Source: Synergistaceae bacterium UBA1037
Lineage (GTDB): Bacteria > Synergistota > Synergistia > Synergistales > Synergistaceae
Assembly: GCA_002316795.1 (NCBI GenBank)
Contig: DCEE01000005.1
Coordinates: 1-44,377 of the forward strand
DNA length: 44,377 bases
Direction of reading: 5' to 3'
A program made the position numbers and the translations under genes. A model generated the notes under the pieces. It worked only from the letters and a program-made list of their open reading frames with translations. It had not been told where the DNA came from and searched no databases. Within the stretch, counting starts at the first letter, position 1, and each line of letters opens with the position of its first letter. Positions 23,873 to 32,153 of the stretch are shown here, in pieces.

Positions 23873-25804
23873 CTATTGGTCAGTCTCTTCAGGCAGAAGT
23901 ACGAGGCAGGCAAGGGGCGGAAGGGTAAGTTCTATCGAGTAACGGCGCCCGTGGAAGGATATCTTTTCCGTCCTGACCTTACCCATATTCCCTGTATTCG
24001 ACCCTCCGTAGAGGGACGAATCGCTGTTGAGCACCTCGCGCCAGACTGTGTCCCTCGGGACTCCGATCCTGTATCCCGTCCTTACTACGGGGGTGAAGTT
24101 GCCGATAAATATAACTTCCCTGCCATCTTTTGACCTGCGCAGGAAGGATACTATGCTTGACGATGAGTCCCCGCAGTCTATCCATTCGAAGCCTGCCGGG
24201 TCATTGTCCTGTTCCCACAGCTGCGGGTTATTTTTGTAAAAAGTATTTATGTCCCTGAACCATTGGAAAATCCCGCTATGGATTTCTTCTTTCAGTATAT
24301 GCCAGTCAAGGCTGATGTTGTGGTCCCACTCCTTCTCCTGTCCATACTCCCCGCCCATAAAGAGAAGCTTTTTACCGGGGTGTCCCATCATCCATCCGAA
24401 GAGGAGCCTGAGGTTTGCCGCCTTCTGCCAGTCGTCTCCGGGCATTTTGCCCCAGAGCGATCCCTTTCCGTAGACCACCTCGTCATGAGAGAGCGGCAGG
24501 ACAAAGTTTTCGGAATAGGCATACCACATTCCGAATGTAAGTTTGTTATGGTGGTACTGCCTGAAGACAGGATCTTTGGACATATACTGGAGTATATCGT
24601 TCATCCAGCCCATGTTCCACTTGAAGCCGAATCCGAGGCCCCCGAGCCACGTCGGCCTTGACACCATCGGCCATGATGTGGATTCCTCTGCGGTCACCTG
24701 AACATCGGGAAAATCCATGTATATCGTCTCATTCAGTTTTTTCAGGAAATCGATCGCCTCTATGTTCTCTTTCCCGCCGTAGGAGTTGGGGATCCATTCC
24801 CCTTCTTTTCTGGAATAGTCAAGGTAAAGCATCGAGGCCACAGCATCGACACGAAGGCCGTCGGCGTGGTATTTGTCCAGCCAGAAATGGGCGGATGAGA
24901 GGAGGAAACTCCTTACCTCGTTTCTTCCGTAATTGAATATGCAACTCTTCCAGTCAGGATGGAAACCCTTTCTCGGGTCTTCGTGCTCGTAGAGGGCAGT
25001 CCCGTCAAATTTTGCCAGTCCGAAAGCGTCCGCGGGAAAATGAGAGGGGACCCAGTCAAGTATGACCCCTATCCCTGACCTGTGCAGAGAATCTATGAGG
25101 ACCATAAAGTCTTCCGGTGACCCGTACCTTGAGGTAGGGGCAAAGTAGCCCGTAATCTGATATCCCCAGGAGCCGTAAAAGGGGTGTTCCATAACAGGCA
25201 GGAACTCGACATGGGTAAATCCGTTCTCGACAAGGTAAGGAGGCAGTTCCTCAGCCAGATCCAGCCACGAAAGGTACCCGTCCTCCTCAGTCCTTCTCCA
25301 TGAGCCCGCATGGATCTCATATATGGACTGCGGAGATGAAGGAGAATTCCTTTCCTTTCTTGATGACATCCATACGCTGTCGTTCCATTTAAAGGGGATT
25401 TCATGGCACACTCTTGAGGCGGTGCCAGGGGGAGTCTCCCAATAAAATGCGAATGGATCGCCTTTATCAAGCTGCTCCCCAGTCTGCGTCGTTATCGAGT
25501 ATTTATAGGAAGACCAGACATCAACTCCCGGTATAAATCCTTCCCATATCCCTGATGAGTCCCATCTCGGGGCAAGTTTGTGGCTCTCTCTGTTCCATGC
25601 GTTGAAGTCCCCCATGACAGAGACCTCCCGGGCATTGGGGGCCCAAACGGCAAAAAGGACTCCTGTCGTCCCCTCATGGAGCATCCTGTGTGCGCCGAGG
25701 AATTTGTAAAGCCTGGAGTGGCTTCCTTCACGGAAAAGATAGATGTCGGTCTCCCCCGCAAGGCTCACTCCATTGATGACACCGCTTCCCGTCTCTTTTT
25801 TCAC
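23873..25804 (-). CDS. glgB: 1,4-alpha-glucan branching enzyme
   Basis: This GH13 enzyme introduces 1,6 branches into glycogen-type glucans. The 643 residues comprise a CBM48-like domain (VLFAVWAPNAREVSVMGDFN), a catalytic barrel with DWVPSHFP, GLRVDAVASMLYLDY (nucleophile Asp), AEEST (general acid Glu) and PLSHDEVV, and a C-terminal beta domain. The frame stays open to 26290, but that part overlaps the divergent dehydrogenase gene and has no homology-like content. GTG 25804 follows GGGAGG at 8 nt and gives the usual length. It leads the seven-gene glucan/phosphoglycerol operon. No ADP-glucose synthesis gene (glgC, glgA) lies nearby. Confidence 0.94.
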   Translation of the reverse strand: MKKETGSGVINGVSLAGETDIYLFREGSHSRLYKFLGAHRMLHEGTTGVLFAVWAPNAREVSVMGDFNAWNRESHKLAPRWDSSGIWEGFIPGVDVWSSYKYSITTQTGEQLDKGDPFAFYWETPPGTASRVCHEIPFKWNDSVWMSSRKERNSPSSPQSIYEIHAGSWRRTEEDGYLSWLDLAEELPPYLVENGFTHVEFLPVMEHPFYGSWGYQITGYFAPTSRYGSPEDFMVLIDSLHRSGIGVILDWVPSHFPADAFGLAKFDGTALYEHEDPRKGFHPDWKSCIFNYGRNEVRSFLLSSAHFWLDKYHADGLRVDAVASMLYLDYSRKEGEWIPNSYGGKENIEAIDFLKKLNETIYMDFPDVQVTAEESTSWPMVSRPTWLGGLGFGFKWNMGWMNDILQYMSKDPVFRQYHHNKLTFGMWYAYSENFVLPLSHDEVVYGKGSLWGKMPGDDWQKAANLRLLFGWMMGHPGKKLLFMGGEYGQEKEWDHNISLDWHILKEEIHSGIFQWFRDINTFYKNNPQLWEQDNDPAGFEWIDCGDSSSSIVSFLRRSKDGREVIFIGNFTPVVRTGYRIGVPRDTVWREVLNSDSSLYGGSNTGNMGKVRTEKISFHGRRYSIELTLPPLACLVLLPEETDQ

Positions 25805-25834
25805 CGGGCGCACCTCCCTGCCTGTAATGATGCT

Positions 25835-25840
25835 ATTATA
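25835..25840 (-). promoter_or_regulatory. Possible -10 element of the glgB operon
   Basis: A perfect TATAAT lies on the minus strand 30 bp before the glgB GTG. No good -35 is seen 16-18 bp upstream, so an activator may be needed, or the match may be chance. Confidence 0.35.
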
Positions 25841-25895
25841 GCTGATAAGGCAAGGATCTTTGCTGAGTCCGACAAAGAGATTCGGGGGTATATCA

Positions 25896-27326
25896 ATGGG
25901 TTTGTCCTTTTCATACAACAGGGTCGACGAAGTGACAGTATCACTGCTTAAATCGACGATCGGAGAGAGGAATGTATCTTCCGACGAGGAAAAGCTGATC
26001 TCATATTCGCATGACGAGGTCCCTTCATCTGCATACAAAGGGGTCCACAGGGCGGAAGTGCTGCTGTTTCCTGAAACTGCCGACCATGTCTCGGAGATCA
26101 TGAAGATCGCTTCGGCAAAGAGGATACCCGTAACACCCAGAGGTGCGGGGACAGGACTTTCGGGCGGTGCACTGCCCGCATTCGGCGGCATTGTGATGTC
26201 TTTTGAAAAGATGAACAGGATAACAGAGCTTGATGAAAAAAACCTGACAATAACGGTCGAACCGGGAGTGGTCACTTCTGAGATCAGCAAGCTGGCAGCC
26301 GCCCACGACCTTCTTTACGCGGGCGATCCGTGCAGCGGAGATGCCTCTTTCATAGGAGGAAACATAGCGGAAAACGCCGGAGGCAACAAGGTCATCAAAT
26401 ATGGCGCCACAGGTGCACAGGTACTGGCACTGGAAGTGGTACTGGCGGACGGTACCCTGACATGGTTCGGGGGAAAGAGACGCAAAGACGTAACAGGGCT
26501 GGACTTTACCCATTTGATGGCCGGGTCAGAGGGCACTCTGGCAATAATCACAAAGGCTGTACTGAGGCTCCTTCCTCTTCCCAGACATTCGGTAGACCTG
26601 CTGGCCGCCTTTCCCGACCCCGAGACCGCAATAGCTTTCGTTCCTCAGATCATCAAAAAAGGAGGGATCGTCCCCGCTTCGATAGAGTTTATGGACAAAA
26701 AGGCGCTCTCTCTGGCCGAGAGGTACCTCAACAACCCGGTCCCGGCAGGCGATGCTGGAGCTGCGCTGATAATCCAGCTCGAGGAGAACGACCCGGAAGT
26801 CCTTGAAAAGGAGTATGAGAGGATCGGAAATCTTTCAAAGGAAAACGGCGCGTTTGAAGTATACGTGGCAGATACCAGGAGCACAAAAGAACGCATATGG
26901 CAGGCACGAAAAGCAATACCGGAAGCGACCTCCTTCTTTTACAGCAGATACACCAAGGAAGATCTCGTGGTGCCGATCGACAGGGTCCCCGATCTTCTGG
27001 GAAGGATAAAAAACATCTGCACTGCGGCTGACCTTGAGTGGGTCGCATACGGGCATGCGGGAGACGGCAACATGCACTGCACCGTGATAGGGCCGCCTGC
27101 CGACGACTGGCACGAAGTCCTTCGCGGGGTGCAGGAAAAGATATACTCGGCAGTCATCGAAATGGGGGGCACTCTTTCAGGGGAACATGGAATAGGGTTC
27201 AAAAGAAAAGCTGACATGAAGCTCTTTCTGGACAAAAAACAGCTTGAACTGATAAAAAGGGTCAAGCTTGCCTTTGATCCCGACAATATCCTTAACCCGG
27301 GGAAGATCGTCGAGTGGAATGAATAA
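25896..27326 (+). CDS. FAD-linked 2-hydroxyacid dehydrogenase (GlcD/D-lactate type)
   Basis: This flavoprotein of the VAO family oxidises a 2-hydroxyacid such as glycolate, D-lactate or 2-hydroxyglutarate. The 476 residues contain the FAD-binding IPVTPRGAGTGLSGGALP and DPCSGDASFIGGNIAENAGG, and the C-terminal YGHAGDGNMHCTVIG, LSGEHGIGFKRK and DPDNILNPGKI. ATG 25896 is 6 nt after GGGGGT; a GTG at 25932 with AGGG is a possible alternative. The gene stands alone on the plus strand, without the iron-sulfur (GlcF) or EtfAB partners that many such enzymes need. The substrate cannot be fixed from sequence. Confidence 0.9.
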   Translation: MGLSFSYNRVDEVTVSLLKSTIGERNVSSDEEKLISYSHDEVPSSAYKGVHRAEVLLFPETADHVSEIMKIASAKRIPVTPRGAGTGLSGGALPAFGGIVMSFEKMNRITELDEKNLTITVEPGVVTSEISKLAAAHDLLYAGDPCSGDASFIGGNIAENAGGNKVIKYGATGAQVLALEVVLADGTLTWFGGKRRKDVTGLDFTHLMAGSEGTLAIITKAVLRLLPLPRHSVDLLAAFPDPETAIAFVPQIIKKGGIVPASIEFMDKKALSLAERYLNNPVPAGDAGAALIIQLEENDPEVLEKEYERIGNLSKENGAFEVYVADTRSTKERIWQARKAIPEATSFFYSRYTKEDLVVPIDRVPDLLGRIKNICTAADLEWVAYGHAGDGNMHCTVIGPPADDWHEVLRGVQEKIYSAVIEMGGTLSGEHGIGFKRKADMKLFLDKKQLELIKRVKLAFDPDNILNPGKIVEWNE

Positions 27327-27333
27327 AAGTTGA

Positions 27334-27360
27334 GGGGGCCGACTAAAGCAGGAAGCCCCC
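27334..27360. terminator. Weak bidirectional terminator
   Basis: A GGGGGC/GCCCCC stem with a 15-nt loop lies between converging genes. On the minus strand CTTTTATT follows after four bases; on the plus strand the T-run is poor. Confidence 0.55.
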
Positions 27361-27365
27361 CAATA

Positions 27366-28871
27366 TTATCTTTCCGTATCCATTTTCCTTAACTCCCTGC
27401 GAAGTATCTTGCCTGCCGCTGATATGGGGAATTCCTCCAGGAATCCTACCCTGCGCGGTACCTTGTAATGGGCAAGGTTTTTCTTGCAGTAGTCTATGAG
27501 TTCCTTTTCTGAAGCTTCCTTTCCCTCTTTCAAGATGACGAAGGCCTTGACTATCTCACCCGCGAGCTTGTTTTTCTCGCCGACAGCAGCTGCAGACTGT
27601 ACCGAGGGATGCTGGCAGAGCAAATTCTCGACCTCCTGGGGATATACATTGAAACCACTGACGATTATTATGTCCGTCGCCCTGTCGACTATGGTGACAT
27701 AACCGTCCCCGTCAACGCGTACCACGTCTCCGGTGTTGAACCATCCGTTCAGAAATCTCTCCCTCGTATTTTCTTCGTCCCTGAAATATCCTGAGACTAC
27801 GGAGGGCCCCCTGACCCATAGGACTCCCTCTTCGTTCATGTCGAGGACATTTCCCTCCCTGTCCCTTATCTGTACTTCGTAGGTCTCGAAGAAATGGCCC
27901 ACCGTCCCGAGCCTGCATTCATCGGCACTGTGTCCGACAGCCACGACGGGGGAACATTCAGTAAGCCCGTACCCTTCAAGTATGCCGGTACCCATATACT
28001 CCTTACATCTGGCGTTCAGCTGAACGTTCAGTCTGTCCCCGCCCGTTATCACAAATTTGATGCCCCCAAGCCGTTCTCCTATCTTCGCAAGGGCTCCGAG
28101 AAGGAATACCATTATCGTAGGGACGCCGATTATGCAGTTGGCTCCTGACTCCCTTATCGATTCTATCGTGCGCTCAACGGGGACAAAACCGGGGAGCACT
28201 GTTTGGCTCAGTCCGCTCATAAGGGCAAGCATGCCTGCCATGTTGAAGCCGAAGGAATGAAAATTGGGAAGGACGTTGAGGATCACCGAATCACTGTCGA
28301 GCAGTCCGGGGACATGTTTTTTTATTGGATCGATATTTGAGAGCACGTTCGTATGTGTACATGGCACAGCCTTCGGTGTGCCTGACGTGCCCGATGTTGA
28401 AAATATGACAGCGTGGTCCTCACTCTCCGGTATTCCTTTTGTGCATCTGAAAGGCTGAAGGGGCTCATCGGGAGGCGCTGTGAAAACCCCGGGGCCGTCG
28501 CAGTCGGCTGCATGATCTGCCGGTTCGCTCTCCGGGGCGACGAATATCACCGATGGATCCAGCATTTTAAGGGTGCTTTTGAGGTTACCCGCCGCGGCCC
28601 TTGAATTCATTGGAGCCACAGCACCGCCAAGCCTCCAGCATGCGATTGAGATCGCTATGACCATCGGGGAGTTAGGCATTATCAGAGCTATCCTCTGTCC
28701 CCGTTCAAAGCCCGCGTCCTTAAGTTTGTTCTCACAGTCAAGTGCCAGGGTGTTCAGCCTCTCCCATGACCACCAGCTTCCGTTCCACCAAATGCAGTCG
28801 GCGTTCTCTCTCCCCTTCCAGGCAGATACAAACCTCATCTCAAGCCTCTCTCGATTTGACCCTGATATCAT
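27366..28871 (-). CDS. AMP-forming acyl-CoA ligase
   Basis: This ANL-superfamily enzyme activates a carboxylic acid as an acyl-adenylate and transfers it to CoA. The 501 residues carry FSTSGTSGTPKAVPCTH (P-loop), the GYGLTECSPV A5 region, NTGDVVRVDGDGYVTIVDR, and the catalytic Lys region AAGKILRRELRK. The length and motifs resemble long- or medium-chain fatty acyl-CoA ligases. ATG 28871 is 9 nt after AGGTGGG; upstream in-frame starts lie in or before that site. It is downstream of the tethered binding-protein gene in the same orientation, with a 90-bp gap. The acid substrate is unknown. Confidence 0.88.
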   Translation of the reverse strand: MISGSNRERLEMRFVSAWKGRENADCIWWNGSWWSWERLNTLALDCENKLKDAGFERGQRIALIMPNSPMVIAISIACWRLGGAVAPMNSRAAAGNLKSTLKMLDPSVIFVAPESEPADHAADCDGPGVFTAPPDEPLQPFRCTKGIPESEDHAVIFSTSGTSGTPKAVPCTHTNVLSNIDPIKKHVPGLLDSDSVILNVLPNFHSFGFNMAGMLALMSGLSQTVLPGFVPVERTIESIRESGANCIIGVPTIMVFLLGALAKIGERLGGIKFVITGGDRLNVQLNARCKEYMGTGILEGYGLTECSPVVAVGHSADECRLGTVGHFFETYEVQIRDREGNVLDMNEEGVLWVRGPSVVSGYFRDEENTRERFLNGWFNTGDVVRVDGDGYVTIVDRATDIIIVSGFNVYPQEVENLLCQHPSVQSAAAVGEKNKLAGEIVKAFVILKEGKEASEKELIDYCKKNLAHYKVPRRVGFLEEFPISAAGKILRRELRKMDTER

Positions 28872-28961
28872 AAATACCATCCCACCTGTACTTCTGAATG
28901 TAAAAAACAATTATAAGACTTTTCTGCGCTTTCTGCGGTCATTTATCTTTGAGTTAAAGAG

Positions 28962-30566
28962 TTACTGGTCAATATTCTTTGTCCTGATCCTTCTTTGGAA
29001 AATGCCTTTCTCGTTTGGACAGTAGATCACTGCCATGGCTTTGTTCAGGGGTCCGTGAGTCCTCGGATCCACAGTAACGGTGGCATGAGCCGCCGGGAAA
29101 TTCCTGGTCGAAAGCAGTGCGTGCCGTATGGCTTCTCCTCTGTACCCCGATGCATTGTAGAGCGCATTTGCTATCCATCTGACCCCGTCGTAAGCTAAAA
29201 TCGCTTCTTCAACATCGGAGGGAGGAAGGTTTTCGTTGTAGAGAGTCCTGTAGTCCTTCATTACTGAACGTATCTGGGGGTCAAGGTCTGAGACTTCATT
29301 TATCCACCAGCTGCCGGCAAAGGTCCTGTCGCTCCCGAAAGACATATTTTCGGTGTAGCCCTCCGACAGTATCGTTTTGCTGTAGCCTGCCTCTCTTGCG
29401 GACCTGAAGACCGACCTTATGTCGATCTCTTTTCCGGGGACTATAAGCACCTCTGCTCCGCTTTTTGCTATCGCTTCCATTGCGGCACGATGGTCGGAGT
29501 TTTCCTTCATCGGCATGCTGATGTCGGCTGTCACCTTCCCTCCGAAGATCTTTACCCACCTAAGTGCTGATTCGTGCAGCTTCAGGGATGTCTCGTCGCC
29601 GGAGTCGTACAGAAATGCTGTCTCTTTGCTTGAAAGGCCCTGTACAGCAAAATAGGCAAGCATTTTTGCCCTGGCATCCGTATCATTCGCAATGCGGAAT
29701 GAGTAAAGGTATGGTTTTTCCCCCTTCAACACAGCTCCGTATGTCAGATCAGAGGCTGTGATCACAAGAGGAACGCTTATCTCGTCGGCTATGCCTGGGA
29801 GCAGGCTGGCCTTTTCCCCGGATGAGGGGGTCATCATTACAAGGATGCTCTTGTCCTTCATTACTTTTCTGACGCTCTCCTCCGCTTCAGCAGCCCTCTG
29901 TGGGAGGTCATAACCTACTATCTTTATTCTGTATCCCCTTATGCCTCCCTGTTTGTTTATCTGTTCAACGGCAAGCTGAGCCGCTCTGAGCTGGTTGTGG
30001 CTTGACTGAGCAATGCTTCCTTTCATAGGAGCAAAAAATGCTATCCTGAATTCATCGCCTACCGGGTTCCTCTGGCTGCCGATCTGGAAAAAGAGCACCA
30101 CGATAGCAAGCAATGCAGCAATAAGGACTATGCCGTTGTAGAAAGACTTCTTCCTTATCCACATCGTCCTTGGCTTGTTTGAGATGCCTCCCGAGATCCT
30201 TCTCAGGTTTCCCGGCCTGGCGACCAGATCCTCAGCCGTCTGATCTTCGCCTTTGCATTCGGCCCTCTCTTCTCCTATGACTTGCTTCAGCGTCCTGAGA
30301 ACGTCTTCGGCATCCCCGGGCGAAAACCCGAGGTTTTCCGACAGCTTCGTCCTGAAGTACATCTCATTTTTAGCGCTGAGCCTCGAATTGAGTGTCCATC
30401 CAGATTTGATCATGTAGCGCAGGGCAAATGTCAGCCTGAAATTTGCAGCGCTTTCCGAAGGGTTCCTCGCTTCAAGAAACTGAGAGAGCCTGTCAGGATC
30501 TTCCAGTATGCAGAGACCGTAATCTTCGGTCAGTTTTTCCAGTACTTTTTTTATACCCTCAGACAA
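28962..30566 (-). CDS. Membrane-tethered LivJ-like binding protein with cytoplasmic N-domain
   Basis: The C-terminal two thirds is a type I periplasmic binding domain of the branched-chain amino acid (LivJ) family: FRIAFFAPMKGSIAQSSHNQ, VEQINKQGGIRGYRIKIVGY and a late ILAYDGVRWIANALYNASGY. Unusually, it is preceded by about 135 predicted cytoplasmic residues and one membrane helix (about 143-165, SFYNGIVLIAALLAIVVLFF). The N-terminal part begins with an ILEDPDRLSQFLEAR motif, resembling a small helical domain seen at the start of some regulatory proteins. Start is uncertain: TTG 30566 is 8 nt after GAGGAG, while GTG 30575 overlaps that site. No Liv permease or ATPase is adjacent, so a sensor or anchored receptor is more likely than an importer. 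Confidence 0.75.
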   Translation of the reverse strand: MSEGIKKVLEKLTEDYGLCILEDPDRLSQFLEARNPSESAANFRLTFALRYMIKSGWTLNSRLSAKNEMYFRTKLSENLGFSPGDAEDVLRTLKQVIGEERAECKGEDQTAEDLVARPGNLRRISGGISNKPRTMWIRKKSFYNGIVLIAALLAIVVLFFQIGSQRNPVGDEFRIAFFAPMKGSIAQSSHNQLRAAQLAVEQINKQGGIRGYRIKIVGYDLPQRAAEAEESVRKVMKDKSILVMMTPSSGEKASLLPGIADEISVPLVITASDLTYGAVLKGEKPYLYSFRIANDTDARAKMLAYFAVQGLSSKETAFLYDSGDETSLKLHESALRWVKIFGGKVTADISMPMKENSDHRAAMEAIAKSGAEVLIVPGKEIDIRSVFRSAREAGYSKTILSEGYTENMSFGSDRTFAGSWWINEVSDLDPQIRSVMKDYRTLYNENLPPSDVEEAILAYDGVRWIANALYNASGYRGEAIRHALLSTRNFPAAHATVTVDPRTHGPLNKAMAVIYCPNEKGIFQRRIRTKNIDQ

Positions 30567-30669
30567 AGACAACACTCCTCACCATTAAGAGTATAGCCTG
30601 CCCAGGGCAGGTCCGCAATAAATACGGATGACCCAATGACAAAATACGGAGGAAGCGACGGAAACCAAA

Positions 30670-30696
30670 AGCGCAGGGACATCCGCACCCCGCGCT
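30670..30696 (-). terminator. Intrinsic terminator after the ProRS-like gene
   Basis: The minus-strand stem AGCGCGGGG/CCCTGCGCT (one mismatch) is followed by TTTTGGTTT, about 35 bp past the stop of the ProRS-like gene. Confidence 0.65.
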
Positions 30697-30729
30697 CCCG
30701 GTTTTCGCTGAAACGATCTGCAACTTGCT

Positions 30730-32004
30730 CTAATTGTCTTTGAAGATCTCGTCCCTTAATCTTTTTTCCTTTTTTTCGTAGAAGGATAATATTAGAGCTT
30801 CCAAAGATACTTCAGCTTTCCATCTGTAAGGCCAGCGGTGCTCTCCGTACTTGTCTCTGCACAACAGGACCGGCTCCCCCCTCATCTCCGAACCGTAACA
30901 TTCCACGGTGCATATCTTTCTCAGCTGTACCGGCACCATGGGTGTCCCGCATTCGGGACAGGGCATTGACTCCTCAAATAACAGAAGGTCAGCCGTATCA
31001 GGCTCAAAATCCCTGCCCCAGCAGCAACCTGTTCTGTGGTAATCTGGCCTGTTTCCTCCCACTACAAAGTTTTTTCCACCGACCAGGGAATTGTCAGCCA
31101 CCATATGGACCCCTTCGGGAACTCCTATCGGGCCGCAGAATCCGGCAACTTCACCGAATGATGATACTATCTCTTCGCTTTCAGCCTTCCTGAAGGCAGC
31201 CCCCCTGAATTTTGAATCTATATACGCCGCCAGCTTGTTTATGCTGATATTTTTGTCCCCCCTGATCATCGCAAAGAGGAGGGGCTTTTTTCCGCCGGGC
31301 AATATAATTGTGTAAAGCATCGCCTTAAGCGTCTGCGAAGGATCAAGTCCCAGCTGTTGACAGAGCAGCGGGATAGTGTGCGCTCCCGGAGTATGCACAT
31401 CTCTGACATCTTCCATCTCACGGCCGGAGTTCACAGGTTCCGTTCCGTAAACATCGGCGGAATCCTGATGGAAGTAATTTCCACATCCCGGACATACCAG
31501 CCCTTCGATTTCGTGGAGGGATCCCTTACCCGCCGAACAGACACCCACCATCCTGTTGACCGTCCCCGGACTTACTTCCAGAAGGTAATCAAAATCCGGG
31601 ATGTAGCGTTCGATGATCGAACGGATAGTGTCGGCGGCCATGGAAGCCCTCAGTTTGGCGTCCTCTTCATCCTTCGCCCATCCCCACAGCCTCAGCTTCC
31701 TTCCTGAGATCAGCATCCAGGAAAGGGCCTTTTCACCATGATCCCTTACGTAACGCTCGGCAAGGGAGTTGACTGACTCATCAGACTCGCTGCAGTCTAT
31801 ATGCTGGATCCCGTTTATCTCAAGCAGGGCTTCACCGAGGTCTTCCGCAATGCTGTTGAGCGTGCTCCTGCCGATCGGGAGCAGTATAAGTTCACCGCTC
31901 TTTGAGTTGTAGACACCTCCTCCTTCCATCACAAGGGCGATCAGCCCGGCATCCCTTACTTTTGCCGGAGGGTTCTTTGTTTCAGGAATGAAAAGTTCGC
32001 GCAT
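30730..32004 (-). CDS. Degenerate prolyl-tRNA-synthetase-like protein with editing domain
   Basis: This 424-residue protein follows bacterial ProRS from end to end but has lost catalytic parts. The opening MRELFIPETKNPPAKVRDAG and LLPIGRSTLNSI match the ProRS start, and CPGCG (about residue 171) matches the zinc-like knuckle after motif 2. The YbaK-type editing insertion is well kept: VHTPGAHTIPLLCQQLG, QTLKAMLY with the conserved Lys (about 227), AGFCGPIG, and FVVGGNRPDYHRTGCCWGRD, followed by CPECGTPM. Motif 2 (the RPRFGLMRGREF region of ProRS) and motif 3 (GCYGIGVSR) are not recognisable, and there is no anticodon-binding domain. ATG 32004 is 7 nt after AGGAGG. A trans-editing factor for misacylated tRNA is a reasonable guess; decay is also possible, though the frame is open and has an intact ribosome site. 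Confidence 0.82.
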   Translation of the reverse strand: MRELFIPETKNPPAKVRDAGLIALVMEGGGVYNSKSGELILLPIGRSTLNSIAEDLGEALLEINGIQHIDCSESDESVNSLAERYVRDHGEKALSWMLISGRKLRLWGWAKDEEDAKLRASMAADTIRSIIERYIPDFDYLLEVSPGTVNRMVGVCSAGKGSLHEIEGLVCPGCGNYFHQDSADVYGTEPVNSGREMEDVRDVHTPGAHTIPLLCQQLGLDPSQTLKAMLYTIILPGGKKPLLFAMIRGDKNISINKLAAYIDSKFRGAAFRKAESEEIVSSFGEVAGFCGPIGVPEGVHMVADNSLVGGKNFVVGGNRPDYHRTGCCWGRDFEPDTADLLLFEESMPCPECGTPMVPVQLRKICTVECYGSEMRGEPVLLCRDKYGEHRWPYRWKAEVSLEALILSFYEKKEKRLRDEIFKDN

Positions 32005-32034
32005 CAAATTTCCTCCTATAATTATTTTCCATAT

Positions 32035-32064
32035 ATAATACTACATAGTTTACGATATATCCAA
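32035..32064 (-). promoter_or_regulatory. Possible promoter of the ProRS-like gene
   Basis: On the minus strand TTGGAT (32064-32059) and TATTAT (32040-32035) are separated by 18 bp in a very AT-rich divergent gap, about 30 bp before the ATG. Confidence 0.4.
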
Positions 32065-32153
32065 TTGTATAAAAAAATACAATAATATTACCTTAGGATG
32101 ACATATTTTAACGGAATACTACTCAAATGCTGTTTTGCTCGCGGAGGTCAGCC

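Noticed and set aside
25805..26290. Open frame extending the glycogen branching enzyme by 162 residues
   Set aside because: It runs antisense through the start of the divergent dehydrogenase gene, has serine-rich shadow composition, and a GTG with a strong ribosome site gives the normal family length.
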